Of a stretch of 64,000 nt of DNA, positions 9,588 through 18,249 are shown piece after piece. Position 1 is the first letter of the stretch. Each line of letters opens with the position of its first letter. Source of the DNA: Arcobacteraceae bacterium. Lineage in GTDB: Bacteria; Campylobacterota; Campylobacteria; Campylobacterales; Arcobacteraceae. Below the pieces are notes generated by a model. It made no database searches, was not told the origin of the DNA, and saw only the letters and a program-made list of their open reading frames with translations. The stretch covers positions 1 to 64,000 of the forward strand of contig JAIOSF010000026.1 of the NCBI GenBank assembly GCA_021107755.1, written 5' to 3'. A program made the position numbers and the translations under genes.

Positions 9588-10276
9588 TTGAAATATTTAC
9601 TAACTTAGAGTTTGAACCTTTTTTGCTCTCTTTTAAATTAGCAGGAATCACTACATTGATACTTTTTGTTTTTAGTGTACCATTAGCTTGGTATTTATCT
9701 CAAACAAAGTCAAAGATGAAACCATTTTGGGAAAGTTTAACAGCATTGCCTATTGTACTGCCACCTTCTGTTTTAGGTTTTTATATCCTTGTAGCATTAT
9801 CTCACAATTCACCTATAGGGGTGTTTTTTGAGGATATGTTTGGGATAAAACTTGTTTTTAACTTCACAGGACTTGTGGTTGCAAGTTGTTTTTATAGTTT
9901 ACCTTTTATGGTACAACCTTTGCAAAGTGGTTTTGAATCTATCAATAAAAATATGTTAGAAGCTAGTTATATAAGTGGGAAAGGGAAATGTGAGACTATA
10001 ATTAAAGTTGCATTACCAAATATAAAACCAGCTTTGATGACAGCAATTATTGTAACTTTTGCCCATACAGTTGGAGAGTTTGGGGTTGTTTTAATGGTAG
10101 GTGGAAGTATCCCTGGGGAGACAAAAGTAGCTTCAGTTGCTATATATGAGTTTGTTGAAGTTATGGACTATACACATGCACACATTTATAGTGCTATTAT
10201 GGTTGTTATTAGTTTTCTTGTATTATTGAGTGTATATATTTTTAATGGTAAACAAAATAAAAAATTTGGAATATAA
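9584..10276 (+). CDS. modB: molybdate ABC transporter permease
   Basis: ModB forms the membrane channel of the molybdate importer. It has about five to six hydrophobic segments and the ABC permease EAA loop ([22 protein letters not shown]), which docks onto ModC. The length, 230 residues, is typical. It overlaps mop and is separated from its ATPase by two genes not usually found in mod operons. Confidence 0.95.
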   Translation: MIEIFTNLEFEPFLLSFKLAGITTLILFVFSVPLAWYLSQTKSKMKPFWESLTALPIVLPPSVLGFYILVALSHNSPIGVFFEDMFGIKLVFNFTGLVVASCFYSLPFMVQPLQSGFESINKNMLEASYISGKGKCETIIKVALPNIKPALMTAIIVTFAHTVGEFGVVLMVGGSIPGETKVASVAIYEFVEVMDYTHAHIYSAIMVVISFLVLLSVYIFNGKQNKKFGI

Positions 10277-10278
10277 AG

Positions 10279-10821
10279 ATGAAAAAAAAGATTATAGAGA
10301 GATATGATGTAAGTGATAATGGAGAAGTTATTATTAAAATATCAGCAAAAAAAGTTGAAGATTTATATAATGAATATGATAAAAAATCATCTTTTTCAAA
10401 AAAAGATTTAGATCAAGAGCTTGTAGAATATATCATAGAAAGTGTAAATGAAATAGGGAAAGAACCTTTTTCTCTTAAGTTTTATTTAGAAGATCAGATA
10501 CCTAAAGGGCTTCAAGAAAAGGTACGAAATAGTATTAAACTATATTTTTCTTATTTGCAAGATTTAGAGAAAAAAAAGATGAAAGAACAAGTGAAAAATA
10601 GTTTTATATTTATCATTATAGGGTTGTTTTTTACTACTTGTTCACTTCTTAGTGGTGATAGTGAAAGTTTTATTGTCAAAATTTTATCAGAGGGGATGCT
10701 AGTTGCTGGATGGGTTTCTTTGTGGGAAGCATTAGCTACGCTTCTTATAAAATGGTTACCACTAACTAAAAAACTAAAAACTTTTACGAGAGTTTTTAAT
10801 TGTGATGTTGAGTTTGCATAA
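10279..10821 (+). CDS. unknown 180-aa membrane protein in the mod operon
   Basis: I do not recognise this family. The first 110 residues are charged and Lys/Glu-rich, probably cytoplasmic. They are followed by two hydrophobic segments at about 110-128 and 135-158 and a short basic tail. It starts three bases after modB and shares its operon, so it may be linked to molybdate handling, but nothing in the sequence says how. Confidence 0.75.
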   Translation: MKKKIIERYDVSDNGEVIIKISAKKVEDLYNEYDKKSSFSKKDLDQELVEYIIESVNEIGKEPFSLKFYLEDQIPKGLQEKVRNSIKLYFSYLQDLEKKKMKEQVKNSFIFIIIGLFFTTCSLLSGDSESFIVKILSEGMLVAGWVSLWEALATLLIKWLPLTKKLKTFTRVFNCDVEFA

Positions 10822-10845
10822 ATATCTTTATAAAGGGAGAATAAA

Positions 10846-11193
10846 ATGAAAAAAGAAAATTTATTAATAATTGTTTCAACTAATAATGTTGATTCTATAT
10901 TAAAATTTCCACTTTTATATGGTGGAGTATCAATACCTAGGGGATATTGGAAACGAGTACATATTATATTTTGGGGAGCTTCTATTAAAGTGGTTCAAAC
11001 AAATGTAGATATAAGAAAAAAGGTTCAAGAGATGCAAAAAGATGGTGTGGAGTTTAGTTCTTGCATAGTTTGTGCTCAAGAATATAATGCAGTAGAAGAA
11101 CTAGAAAATATAGGGATACCTTGTAATCATACAGGGGAACTTTTAAATGAAGCTTTACAAAATGATAAATTATGGGCAACCTTAACGGTATAA
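10846..11193 (+). CDS. DsrE-like small protein in the mod operon
   Basis: The 115-residue protein resembles DsrE/DsrF-type sulfur-relay folds: an N-terminal LLIIVSTNNVDSILKFPLLY strand-helix, a central VHIIFWGAS segment, and a later VQEMQKDGVEF...CIVCAQEY. The two cysteines of CIVC are where catalytic cysteines lie in related proteins. AAAGGGAG precedes the ATG. A role in sulfur transfer to molybdenum or iron-sulfur centres is possible but inferred. Confidence 0.65.
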   Translation: MKKENLLIIVSTNNVDSILKFPLLYGGVSIPRGYWKRVHIIFWGASIKVVQTNVDIRKKVQEMQKDGVEFSSCIVCAQEYNAVEELENIGIPCNHTGELLNEALQNDKLWATLTV

Positions 11194-11196
11194 AAT

Positions 11197-12054
11197 ATGA
11201 TAAAAATAGATATAAATAAAAAACTACATGGTGCAAATGGGGAGATGGATTTAGTTGTTAATCTTGATATAGCTCAAGGTGATTTTGTAGCACTAGCAGG
11301 GCAAAGTGGTAGTGGAAAAACTACGCTTTTGCGTATTCTAGCAGGTTTAGAAGATGCTAGTGGAACTATACAAGTTGGTGAAGAGATTTGGCTGGAGGGT
11401 AAAAAAGCACTCCCATCTCAAAAAAGAAAGATTGGATTTGTCTTTCAAGATTATGCACTTTTCCCTAATATGAGTGTAGAAGAAAATTTATTATTTGTTC
11501 AAAAAGATAAAGAGTTGGCTTCCAAACTATTAGAGCTAACAGAGCTTAGTGAATTAAGAGATAGATTGCCAAATACTCTTAGTGGTGGACAAAAGCAAAG
11601 GGTAAGTTTATGTCGTGCCATGATGAATAAGCCAAAACTACTTCTTATGGATGAACCACTCTCAGCTCTTGACCCTATTATGAGAACAAAACTGCAACAA
11701 GAGATATTGACACTGCATAAAGAGTTTGGAACTACAACAATTATGGTAAGTCATGACCCAAGTGAGATATATAGATTAGCTTCAAGAGTTATAGTATTAA
11801 ACTTTGGTGAGATTATCAATGACGGAACACCAAAAGATGTATTGCTTAAAACAAGTGGAAGTCAAAAATTTTCTTTTGAGGGGGAGTTATTGGATATTGT
11901 AAAAGTAGATGTGATAAATATTGCAATAGTTTCAATTGGTCAACAATTGGTTGAAGTTGTAGTAAGTGATGATGAAGTAAAGAGTTTAAGCATAGGACAA
12001 AGCGTGAGTGTAAGTACAAAAGCATTTACCCCAATGATTCAAGGGCTACAATAA
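11197..12054 (+). CDS. modC: molybdate ABC transporter ATP-binding protein
   Basis: ModC powers molybdate import. Visible motifs are Walker A GQSGSGKTT, Q-loop FVFQDYALFPN, the signature LSGGQKQR, Walker B LLLMDEPLSALD, and H-loop VSHDPSE. After about residue 215 there is a C-terminal TOBE domain. The length, 285 residues, is short for ModC (about 350), because only one TOBE unit is present. The separate molbindin gene may make up for this. The gene ends the operon at a strong terminator. Confidence 0.93.
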   Translation: MIKIDINKKLHGANGEMDLVVNLDIAQGDFVALAGQSGSGKTTLLRILAGLEDASGTIQVGEEIWLEGKKALPSQKRKIGFVFQDYALFPNMSVEENLLFVQKDKELASKLLELTELSELRDRLPNTLSGGQKQRVSLCRAMMNKPKLLLMDEPLSALDPIMRTKLQQEILTLHKEFGTTTIMVSHDPSEIYRLASRVIVLNFGEIINDGTPKDVLLKTSGSQKFSFEGELLDIVKVDVINIAIVSIGQQLVEVVVSDDEVKSLSIGQSVSVSTKAFTPMIQGLQ

Positions 12055-12092
12055 AACTACTAGAGTGATACTCTAGTAGTTTTATTTTTTCT
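12053..12092. terminator. bidirectional terminator after modC
   Basis: A perfect 14-bp stem, AAAACTACTAGAGT and its complement, encloses the loop GAT. T-runs occur in both directions. It overlaps the modC stop and the end of the minus-strand gene. Confidence 0.9.
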
Positions 12093-12715
12093 TTCTGGTT
12101 TTAGAAACTCTTGCTTTGTTTACTTTATATTTTGTTTTTTCTAACTTTTCTATAAGCTCAACAGCAATTTTATGCATATTTATTACAATATCTTTTTTTT
12201 CCCCCTCTAAATTTTTACCATATAGTTCAAACTTTTCAATTAATGTTGTATAATCAACATCTTTAAGGAAAGGATACAATACAGTTGATCTTTCATTTTC
12301 TAAAATCCAATGACTCAGTGTACATACAACCACAAGCTCTGGTATCCACCATGTTTGGTTTGTTGGGATATCTACCTCTACTTTTTTTGCTAAAACATCA
12401 TAATATGTAATAAGGGGTTCTTCAAACTTTGCTAATGATCTTAGTTCAGGATGTTTTTTAGCACTTTGAACTAGATTGAGTAGATAATCTACATTTTACT
12501 ACGCACTCTTGAAGTTGATCTTTTAACTCTCTTAGTGTATCATAGATATAGATTGTTTCATCATCTGTCCCAACAATTGGTTGCCAATCATTGTTATCAA
12601 CTCGTTCAAAGAACCTCTCCAGTGCAGTTCTTGCAAATACAAGTAATGCTTCTGTTTTTATATCTCTTAAAAGTCGAGGCTTTATCCTTTTTTTTGTGCA
12701 GTTATCTTGAATCAT
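12082..12715 (-). pseudogene. unknown ~210-aa protein broken by one frameshift
   Basis: Two ORFs of the track (12458-12715 and 12082-12333) belong to one gene. After the codons for LQEC-VV at about 12500, the reading continues without stops one frame over as NVDYLLNLVQSAKKHPEL, then through QTWWIPELVV into the second ORF. Removing one base from the A4 run (T4 at 12494-12497 on the plus strand) restores a single frame. The joined product is soluble with a basic C-terminus (KARVSKTRKKK), and I do not recognise it. It may be a true pseudogene or a sequencing error. It does not look like a programmed shift, since a +1 step at a short run would be needed. Confidence 0.7.
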
Positions 12716-12825
12716 TGTTTCCCTTATAATTTTTTGAAGATTATTTCATAAAATTATAAAAGTTATTTTAATTTTTTAGAGTAGTTTAATTATTTTGATT
12801 AGAAATTTTAAGAAGAGGTTAACTG

Positions 12826-13755
12826 TTAGTTTGATACTACAGTTTTATTTCTTCCTATATTTTTGGCTTTATAAAGAGCTTCATCTGCCCTTGAGAGGGT
12901 AAGCTCTATATTGTTGTTATCAACCTCACTAAATTGAGCAACTCCTATACTAACAGTAAATTTTACCTCTGTATCAAGGTGAACACTTATAGATGTTTTT
13001 TCTATATCTTGTCTTACTTTTTCAGCTACCTTATAGGCACCATCGAGATCACAATCTTGAAGTAACATAACAAACTCTTCCCCACCAAATCGTGCAACAA
13101 TATCACTTGTTCTTACCTCTGCTTCAATTATATGGGCAACTTTTATTATAACTTCATCTCCAACAAGATGTCCATAGGTATCATTGATTTTTTTGAATTT
13201 ATCAATATCTAAAGTAATAATACTAAACGGGATATTATTATTTCTTTGTGAGAAAGATTTGATTTTTTTAGATTGTTCTGAGAAGTATCTTCTATTAAAT
13301 ATTTGAGTGAGAGGATCTCTATGGGACATATCTATAAGTTCCTCATTTGCCTTTTCAAGTTTTTGATTAATTTCACACATCAAAGTATTATCATAAATAT
13401 AGATACAAATATATTTTTTTTCTATATCATAAGGAAGTATTGTAATATCTTGTTGCATAGATTCAAATATTGTATTTGTAATATTACTTACAGGTATATT
13501 GATAAGGTATCTATTAGTATTAAGACTTAAAAATGAAGGATTATTTGTTACCAATACTGTTTTTGCTTTTCTTTTGAGTTTTTTTTCATTGATATATGGA
13601 AAATATTTACAAATATTTTTGCTTAAAATATCTTTTTCTTTAATTTTAGTATATATCTCAAGCCATTTATTCCAAGCTAGTACATTCAAATCTTCATCAA
13701 GAATAATAATTCCATTATTAACAGTATTAAAAATTATGTTGTTATTTATTTGCAT
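12826..13755 (-). CDS. PAS-GGDEF diguanylate cyclase
   Basis: The 309-residue protein has an N-terminal PAS-like sensor (GIIILDEDLNVLAWNKW) and a C-terminal GGDEF domain from about residue 145. The active site motif is GGEEF, inside the segment ARFGGEEFVML. It therefore probably makes cyclic di-GMP. There are no membrane segments, so it senses an internal signal. It lies 14 bases after a CheC-like gene and a CheY-like gene, and the three probably form one operon. An inhibitory RxxD site is not evident. Confidence 0.88.
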   Translation of the reverse strand: MQINNNIIFNTVNNGIIILDEDLNVLAWNKWLEIYTKIKEKDILSKNICKYFPYINEKKLKRKAKTVLVTNNPSFLSLNTNRYLINIPVSNITNTIFESMQQDITILPYDIEKKYICIYIYDNTLMCEINQKLEKANEELIDMSHRDPLTQIFNRRYFSEQSKKIKSFSQRNNNIPFSIITLDIDKFKKINDTYGHLVGDEVIIKVAHIIEAEVRTSDIVARFGGEEFVMLLQDCDLDGAYKVAEKVRQDIEKTSISVHLDTEVKFTVSIGVAQFSEVDNNNIELTLSRADEALYKAKNIGRNKTVVSN

Positions 13756-13769
13756 AATAGAGCCTTAAA

Positions 13770-14387
13770 TTAAAGATTTTCTAAAGCATTATCAAGTGCT
13801 TTTTTTAGAAAAATAGATGATTCTTTTTTAGTTAAAATCATCAGCTCACCCTTAATATTCTGCTCTTTAAAATTTAGTTCTGTTGAGATTATAATTACAT
13901 GACTATATTCCCCTTCAAATCTTTTATCAAATTCATCAATAGAGTTTATTTTTGTAATATGAGGGGCACTAAATGAGATACTTGTATCTACTAATGAAGC
14001 TAGTTTCCCTGAAGTAGCAGAAGAAAGAATATTAGTAATCTCTAGTATTATATCTTTTATCTCATTTTCATCAATTTCATCATCACTTAGGTCAAATTCC
14101 CGTGCAAGGTTTATACTTGAAATTTCATCTATGATAAAAATGTTTTCACCTGCAAGGTATCCATTAACTAATTGATTTGATACATAGTATTTATTTTTAC
14201 TTAAAAGTTTTTCATTAAGATGTTTTCTTAAATCACAAGATGAAATAGTATCAATATTTGGTATACTTAATGTTGCAAACTTTCCAATTATTTCAGAAAT
14301 TGCTGCTGTTGCAGCACCATAAGAGATATTCATGAGCTCTTGTAAACAATCTTTTTCATCTTCGTTTAATTCAATTAAATTTTTCAT
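13770..14387 (-). CDS. CheC/CheX-family phosphatase
   Basis: The 205-residue protein contains the two E-x2-N active site helices of CheC phosphatases, LQELMNIS near residue 17 and ILEITNIL near residue 115. These dephosphorylate CheY-type receivers. Two intact copies suggest an active enzyme. It follows a receiver protein directly (stop and start adjacent), which is the likely substrate, and is followed by a diguanylate cyclase. Confidence 0.82.
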   Translation of the reverse strand: MKNLIELNEDEKDCLQELMNISYGAATAAISEIIGKFATLSIPNIDTISSCDLRKHLNEKLLSKNKYYVSNQLVNGYLAGENIFIIDEISSINLAREFDLSDDEIDENEIKDIILEITNILSSATSGKLASLVDTSISFSAPHITKINSIDEFDKRFEGEYSHVIIISTELNFKEQNIKGELMILTKKESSIFLKKALDNALENL

Positions 14388-14750
14388 CTATATTAATCCT
14401 AATGTTGATAACATACTTTTTAAATTATTTTGGTTTATAGGTTTCTTTATAAATCCAATAGCTCCATTATCTTTTGCTTTTTGCATAGAAAGCTCTTGTA
14501 TATCAGCACTTATAACTATAATTTTTGCTTCTGAATCAAATAAACAGATCTCTTTAATAGCCTCAAATCCATCCATTACTGGCATAGTTAAGTCCATAAA
14601 ACATATTGTCGGTTTATTTTCTTTATAAAGATTTACAGCTTCTAGACCATCTTGTGCTTCACTTATCTCTACATTTTCTCCAACTACAAGTTTTAAGTTT
14701 TTAACAGCCATTTTTCGTGCCATTCTTGAGTCGTCCACTACCAAATACAT
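14388..14750 (-). CDS. CheY-like single-domain response regulator
   Basis: This is a 120-residue stand-alone receiver domain. The phosphoacceptor Asp lies in ICFMDLTMP. The acidic pair is represented by VDDSRM at the N-terminus, and the conserved Lys appears in FIKKPINQ. It has no output domain, so it acts by protein contact. It heads the minus-strand operon with the CheC-like phosphatase. Confidence 0.9.
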   Translation of the reverse strand: MYLVVDDSRMARKMAVKNLKLVVGENVEISEAQDGLEAVNLYKENKPTICFMDLTMPVMDGFEAIKEICLFDSEAKIIVISADIQELSMQKAKDNGAIGFIKKPINQNNLKSMLSTLGLI

Positions 14751-15002
14751 AATGACAATCCTTATTTATTTTTTATAGACTATCATAAAAAAGCTGAAAG
14801 AATTAAGAAATTAATTATAATATTATATAACAAAAAATTATTTTTATATAATTATGATACTACAAAAAAGAAAGTTGGTGTTAAATGGTTTCAAAAATGT
14901 AAATAATATTTAGCCATATTATTTAGATAAATAGACACTAGATTACTTTAAAATAGGCTTTTATAGATAGAAGACAAAGATATTAAAATCCTTTTAAATT
15001 TA

Positions 15003-15018
15003 TGGAATAGTACTTGCA
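15003..15018 (+). promoter_or_regulatory. sigma54 promoter of the smORF-AKR-FAD operon
   Basis: TGGAATAGTACTTGCA fits the -24/-12 consensus with GG-N10-GC spacing. It lies 36 bases before the ATG of the 32-aa ORF. The roughly 250 bases upstream, to the CheY-like gene at 14750, hold only AT-rich sequence with no further gene seen. Confidence 0.85.
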
Positions 15019-15053
15019 TAATTGTTACTAATTTATAAAATTTTAAAGGGAAG

Positions 15054-15152
15054 ATGATGGAAACTTATATATTACCAATTATATTAATATCTTATACTAT
15101 TGCCATAGTAATTTATACAAATAAAACTTATGCAAAAATGACAAAAAGGTAA
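15054..15152 (+). CDS. 32-aa single-span membrane peptide
   Basis: This ORF is too short for the supplied track. It starts ATG-ATG at 15054 after AAAGGGAAG, and encodes a short N-terminus, one hydrophobic span (ILPIILISYTIAIVIY) and a basic tail ending KMTKR. It is the first gene after a sigma54 promoter, and the aldo/keto reductase follows three bases later. The ribosome site, the hydrophobic design and the position support a real gene. Its function is unknown; it may anchor or regulate a membrane complex. Confidence 0.65.
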   Translation: MMETYILPIILISYTIAIVIYTNKTYAKMTKR

Positions 15153-15155
15153 TCC

Positions 15156-16262
15156 ATGAAAGTAGCAACACCAGAAAATACATTAGAATTTGCCAAAAAA
15201 TTTTCACACTATAAAGATTTTTATACTCAAAGCAATGGGTTGATATTTTCAAAACTAGGTTTAGGTACATTTAATAAAGAACCATACAAAGAGGAAAACT
15301 ATGTTTTTCATTATATTGCAGGGGTTAAAGAAGCCGTTAAAAATGGAATTAACTTAATAGATACAGCAAGTAACTATAGATATGGACAAAGTGAAAAAGA
15401 GATAGGCGTTGCATTAGAAGAGCTATATGAAGAAGATTCAGTAAAAAGGGAAGATTTAATTATATGTTCAAAAGGTGGTTTTATACAGTTAGATTATCCA
15501 TTTCCAGAGAATCCATATACTTGGATAGATGAAAATATTGTTAGTAAAAAATTAGCAACTAAAGATGAAATCGAGTTAGATCAACACTGTATGACACCAG
15601 ATTATTTAGAATGGTCTTGTAGAAGAAGTTTAGAAAATCTTGGAGTTGAAAGTTTAGATATCTATTATCTTCATAACCCAGAGATGCAGGTTTTAAAATT
15701 AGGTGAGAAAAACTTTTATAAACAAATAGAGAAAATATTCAAAAGGTTTGAAAAGTTAGCTGATGAGGGACTATTTAAATATTATGGTGTGGCTGTTTGG
15801 AATGGTTTTATGTCTGAAATAAATGAAAATATTGAGATAGAAAAATTAGTTGAGTGTGCAAAAAAAGTTGGTGGTGAAAATCATAGATTTAAATATATCC
15901 AAACCCCTTTTAATATGGGAAAAACAACAGCATATACAACACCAACTCAAAAAGTTAATGGTGAAAAATGCACTATTTTACAAGCTGCATATAGATTAGG
16001 TTTAGGTGTTATTGGTAGTTCTAGTTTATTACAAATGAATCTTTTTAAAAAATCATTTACAGCAGAAACAGGGGTGATTTTAGACAATAGTATGACTTTA
16101 AAAAGTGATATTCAATTAGCATTACAATTTGTTCGCTCAACTCCTGGAATTGTAAGTGGACTTTTTGGAAGTAAAGTCCCTGTAAATATAAAACAAAATT
16201 GTGAAATATCAAAAGTAAAAGCAGTACCAAAAAGTAAATATGATTTACTGTATAGGTTGTAG
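15156..16262 (+). CDS. aldo/keto reductase in a nif-type operon
   Basis: The 368-residue protein belongs to the NADPH-dependent aldo/keto reductases. The catalytic tetrad can be traced: Asp in LIDTASNY, Tyr in YRYGQSEKEIG, Lys in ICSKGGF, and His in YYLHNPE. It is somewhat longer than the usual 320-340 residues because of an insertion around residues 105-150. It is co-transcribed with a fumarate reductase-like flavoprotein under a sigma54 promoter, which suggests use during nitrogen fixation. The substrate is unknown. Confidence 0.85.
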   Translation: MKVATPENTLEFAKKFSHYKDFYTQSNGLIFSKLGLGTFNKEPYKEENYVFHYIAGVKEAVKNGINLIDTASNYRYGQSEKEIGVALEELYEEDSVKREDLIICSKGGFIQLDYPFPENPYTWIDENIVSKKLATKDEIELDQHCMTPDYLEWSCRRSLENLGVESLDIYYLHNPEMQVLKLGEKNFYKQIEKIFKRFEKLADEGLFKYYGVAVWNGFMSEINENIEIEKLVECAKKVGGENHRFKYIQTPFNMGKTTAYTTPTQKVNGEKCTILQAAYRLGLGVIGSSSLLQMNLFKKSFTAETGVILDNSMTLKSDIQLALQFVRSTPGIVSGLFGSKVPVNIKQNCEISKVKAVPKSKYDLLYRL

Positions 16263-16265
16263 TGA

Positions 16266-17915
16266 ATGATATTTGATGTAATTGTTGTAGGTGGTGGCGT
16301 TGCTGGTTTGATGGCTGCTATTGAAGCTAAAAGTGATACTACGCTAAAAGTTGCAGTTGTAACAAAAGGGAATCTTTTTAAATCAAATAGTAGTCTAGCT
16401 AGTGGTGGAATAAACGGTGTTTTGGATAAAAATGATAAAGAGGGTATATCAAAACATATTGATGATACTTTAAAAGGTTCCTATGGACTAGCAGATAAAA
16501 AAGCTGTAACTTATATGTGTGAACAAGCTCCACTAATCATCTCAAAACTTGCAGATTATGGGGTGAATTTTGATAAAGATGAAAATGGAAATATAGCTCA
16601 AAGAAGTTTTGGTGGTGGAAGCAGTAAAAGAACTTGTTATGTTGGTGATAAAACAGGTTCAGCTATAACACAAGCACTTATTAAAAAAGCAAAAACTGTA
16701 GGTGTAGAGTTTTTAGTAAACCATTTTGTGATGAATATTACAAAAATAGACAATAAAGTAAGTGGGATAGTAGTTTTAAGAAGACTAGATTCTTCTGTGA
16801 TGGTCTATCCCGCAAAATCAGTTGTATTAGCAGGTGGTGGATATGCTGGTCTTTACAGAGGTTTTAGTACAAATGCTCAAGACTATACAGGTGATATGCT
16901 CTCAATTGCTTTACGAGCTGGATTAGCTTTAAAAGATATGGAGTTTGTACAGTTTCATCCAACTGGATTTATAAAAACAAGTTATCTTGTAAGTGAAGCA
17001 GCACGAGGTGAGGGTGGCTATCTTATAAATAGTGAAGGTGAGCGATTTGTTGATGAACTAGATACAAGAGATGTGGTAAGTCGTGCTATTTCAAAACAGA
17101 TTAATGATGGTAAAGAGGTGTTTATAGATTTAAGACATTTAACCCCTGAACATATAGAATCAAAACTTCCAAGTTTACAAAAAGCTGCTTTGATGCAAGC
17201 TGGTGTTGATATCACATCAGAGCTACTCCCTATAAAACCAGTGGCTCACTATACAATGGGTGGTATAGAGGCAAATATGACAAGAACAACAATTAAAGGT
17301 CTTTTTGTATGTGGTGAGTGTGCTGTAAATGGGGTACATGGAGCAAATAGACTTGGTGGTAACTCTCTTTTAGAGGGTGCTGTTTTTGGAGAACTAGCAG
17401 GCAGAAATGCGTTAAAGTATAGTGAACGAAAAGCATTTTTGCCAATTGATTACAATATTGTAGTAAAAGATCAACAAAAAGTTGACTATATCTTCGATCA
17501 AGATACAACAAAAAACTTTAATTCTATGAGAATATCTGTTGGGAAAACAATGTTTGAATTAGCTGGAATTAGTAGAAGTAAGCAGAAGCTTTTTAAAGCA
17601 TTAGATTATTTAAAATATTTACGAAGAGAATCTGGAACACTCCATTGTATAGATAAGGGGAGAAATAATAATGTAGAGCTTGTCTCTATATTGGAGTTAC
17701 AAAATGCACTAGAGGTGGCACAAACTGTTGTAATTAGTGCACGAAAAAGAAAAGAGAGCCGTGGTGCACACCATAGGGATGATTATCCTGATACAAATGA
17801 TGAATATAAACACAGTATTTTAGTAAATGAACTAAAAAGAGGTTTTTATAAAGTGTGGTTACAAAAAAATAATATACTAGGGTATTTGCGAAGATTGGTT
17901 GCAAATAATAACTAG
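16266..17915 (+). CDS. fumarate reductase/L-aspartate oxidase-type FAD protein
   Basis: The 549-residue flavoprotein starts with the FAD motif VVGGGVAGLMAA. It has the family's VQFHPTGF segment near residue 222, ARGEGGYLIN, and the C-terminal SRGAHHRDDYP, all typical of the succinate dehydrogenase/fumarate reductase/NadB superfamily. No iron-sulfur or membrane subunit is adjacent, which would favour a soluble enzyme such as an L-aspartate oxidase. Its operon (sigma54 promoter, aldo/keto reductase, next to nifT and nifA) suggests a nitrogen fixation-linked redox role instead. Which dicarboxylate it uses cannot be decided here. Confidence 0.8.
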   Translation: MIFDVIVVGGGVAGLMAAIEAKSDTTLKVAVVTKGNLFKSNSSLASGGINGVLDKNDKEGISKHIDDTLKGSYGLADKKAVTYMCEQAPLIISKLADYGVNFDKDENGNIAQRSFGGGSSKRTCYVGDKTGSAITQALIKKAKTVGVEFLVNHFVMNITKIDNKVSGIVVLRRLDSSVMVYPAKSVVLAGGGYAGLYRGFSTNAQDYTGDMLSIALRAGLALKDMEFVQFHPTGFIKTSYLVSEAARGEGGYLINSEGERFVDELDTRDVVSRAISKQINDGKEVFIDLRHLTPEHIESKLPSLQKAALMQAGVDITSELLPIKPVAHYTMGGIEANMTRTTIKGLFVCGECAVNGVHGANRLGGNSLLEGAVFGELAGRNALKYSERKAFLPIDYNIVVKDQQKVDYIFDQDTTKNFNSMRISVGKTMFELAGISRSKQKLFKALDYLKYLRRESGTLHCIDKGRNNNVELVSILELQNALEVAQTVVISARKRKESRGAHHRDDYPDTNDEYKHSILVNELKRGFYKVWLQKNNILGYLRRLVANNN

Positions 17916-17929
17916 GAATGAATAATGCA
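17914..17929 (+). promoter_or_regulatory. sigma54-type promoter before nifT
   Basis: AGGAATGAATAATGCA keeps GG-N10-GC and the TGCA end, but has A for T at the first position. It lies 28 bases before nifT and overlaps the stop codon of the FAD gene. It would allow nifT, and perhaps nifA by read-through, to be activated separately. Confidence 0.65.
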
Positions 17930-17957
17930 TATTATATATAAATATAAAGGATAATTT

Positions 17958-18167
17958 ATGGCAAAAGTGATGTTAAGAGAAGCAAATGGGGAAATATATT
18001 TCTATATAGCAAAAAAAGATATGGAAGAGACTATAGAAACTATTGAATTTAGTGATGATGATAATTGGGGTGGAGAAGTAGAACTAAGTAATGGTGAAAC
18101 TTGGTGGATACAACCAGGTCCAAAAAACCTACCAAAAGAGGAAGTTTGTAAAAAACTAGCCGATTGA
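17958..18167 (+). CDS. nifT: NifT/FixU-family protein
   Basis: This 69-residue protein has the hallmarks of NifT: an N-terminal KVMLREANG strand, FYIAKKDMEE, and the WGGEVELSNGE core. NifT is found in many nif clusters, usually after nifHDK, and its role is not settled; mutants in Klebsiella fix nitrogen nearly normally. Here it is displaced from nifHDK and precedes nifA. AAAGGA lies before the ATG. Confidence 0.9.
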   Translation: MAKVMLREANGEIYFYIAKKDMEETIETIEFSDDDNWGGEVELSNGETWWIQPGPKNLPKEEVCKKLAD

Positions 18168-18249
18168 TTAAAATGTATACATAAGAGGTGTTTATATTAT
18201 TTATAAACAAGAGTATAATATAAGAAATATTATATAGATTGGATGAATT

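Noticed and set aside
17018-17511. Minus-strand ORFs in the FAD gene
   Set aside because: They are antisense shadows of a gene with clear family motifs.
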